Assembly: GCA_022844585.1 (NCBI GenBank)
Contig: JALHLM010000425.1
Coordinates: 1-5,454 of the forward strand
DNA from: Pirellulales bacterium
GTDB lineage: Bacteria; Planctomycetota; Planctomycetia; Pirellulales; JALHLM01
Reading direction: 5' to 3'
DNA: 5,454 bases
Below are positions 5,087 to 5,454 of this stretch, in pieces. Under the pieces are notes generated by a model. That model was not told the origin of the DNA, searched no databases, and worked only from the letters and a program-made list of their open reading frames with translations. The position numbers were made by a program, and so were the translations under genes. The number at the start of each line of letters is the position of its first letter. Position 1 is the stretch's first letter.

Positions 5087-5297
5087 TCCGAGCTATGCGG
5101 AACACCGGGTTCCTGCTCCGGTCAACGTCGCGTGCTTCGTTGTTTATAATCTCCGTAAGTCGTGGATGCAGAAATCCTTATGGCCAGGTCCCCGTGAACC
5201 TGCTTGACCCCGGGTCTGTCCCCGTTTATTGTATTATGCTCCCGGCGAATGTTGCTCCTGCGCTGTATTTGTATTCTTCATCCGAAGGTCGTCTCCC
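5087..5297. other. Non-coding upstream region of the LysR gene with a REP-like fragment
   Basis: I see no credible gene here. At 5204-5227 the sequence TTGACCCCGGGTCTGTCCCC followed by GTTT contains the near-palindrome GACCC-C-GGGTC. It resembles, from memory, the GGGTCTGTCCCCG repeats common beside REP-associated transposases. An isolated TATAAT at 5145-5150 has no good -35 partner. Confidence 0.4.
5204..5232 (+). promoter_or_regulatory. Weak candidate promoter for the LysR gene
   Basis: TTGACC (5204-5209), a 17-base spacer and TATTGT (5227-5232) lie about 65 bases before the GTG start. The -35 part overlaps the REP-like fragment, so the match may be fortuitous. Confidence 0.22.
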
Positions 5298-5454
5298 GTG
5301 CATCTCAAAAGCCTCAAGGTTTTCTGCGATGTCGTTCGGCTCCGCAGCTTCTCGCGGGCGGCGGAGGAGAACGAGATTTCCCAGAGCGGCGCCAGCCAGG
5401 TGGTCAACCAACTGGAGCAGCGGCTGGGCGTGCGGCTGATTGACCGGTCGAAGC
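5298..5454 (+). CDS. LysR-family transcriptional regulator, N-terminal HTH (partial, runs off the window)
   Basis: Starting at GTG, the 52 visible residues (MHLKSLKVFCDVVRLRSFS, then RAAEENEISQSGASQVVNQL, then EQRLGVRLIDRSK) are the winged helix-turn-helix DNA-binding domain of a LysR-type regulator. The SFSRAAEENEISQSGASQVVNQLEQRLG stretch, shown here in two parts, matches the classic LysR helix-turn-helix, and GVRLIDRS is the usual wing entry. GAAGG at 5284-5288, 9 bases upstream, serves as ribosome site. The frame stays open to the edge; the effector domain and the target genes lie outside. No divergent partner gene with a good start is visible directly upstream, which departs from the common LysR arrangement. 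Confidence 0.9.
   Translation, partial: MHLKSLKVFCDVVRLRSFSRAAEENEISQSGASQVVNQLEQRLGVRLIDRSK

Noticed and set aside
4980..5207. Forward open frames of 75 and 125 residues between 4980 and 5443
   Set aside because: They cross the inverted arm and REP-like fragment, show no domain, have no ribosome sites, and the second overlaps the LysR gene in another frame.

Overview
The window looks like chromosomal DNA of a GC-rich planctomycete (Planctomycetota, probably Pirellulales-like). This is inferred from three things: an exported single-domain protein with squalene-cyclase-type repeats, a LysR regulator with a 'HLKSLKVFCDVV' N-terminus, and intergenic 'CACGGAGGCACGGAG' and 'GTCAGGCAC' repeats. 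No marker gene is present, so the assignment rests on style and recall, not on a search.

Layout: bases 2-109 hold what may be the 3' end of an unidentified gene. A forward block follows: a secreted Mip/FkpA-type FKBP peptidyl-prolyl isomerase (267-995), a strong Rho-independent terminator (1031-1066), an orphan HlyD/RND-type periplasmic adaptor with a long coiled coil (1084-2556), a repeat element with perfect 28-bp inverted arms (2576-2795), and an exported prenyltransferase/squalene-oxidase-repeat protein (2850-4037). These three products are all predicted to leave the cytoplasm. Apart from that shared destination nothing shows that they form a pathway, and the terminator and the repeat element separate them.

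Bases 4038-4356 lie between convergent genes and are packed with short inverted repeats. They include two successive REPIN-like pairs of GTCAGGCAC/GTGCCTGAC with nearly equal spacing. On the reverse strand from 4599 to 4357 lies the most notable gene. It is a small SelW/Rdx-family (SelT/SelW/SelH) redox protein whose CxxU motif is interrupted by an in-frame TGA at codon 11. A consensus Shine-Dalgarno sequence precedes the ATG and a plausible bacterial SECIS hairpin follows the TGA. I read it as a genuine selenoprotein gene that ordinary ORF calling would cut at the TGA. If so, the organism decodes UGA as selenocysteine.

Upstream of selW on the same strand is a Lys/Ala-tailed protein of unknown function (4642-4920). 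Its reading frame runs without a good start into a second inverted-repeat element (4924-5086), so it is probably 5'-truncated. The rest is non-coding, with a possible REP fragment near 5204-5227. The window ends inside the DNA-binding domain of a LysR-family regulator starting with GTG at 5298.
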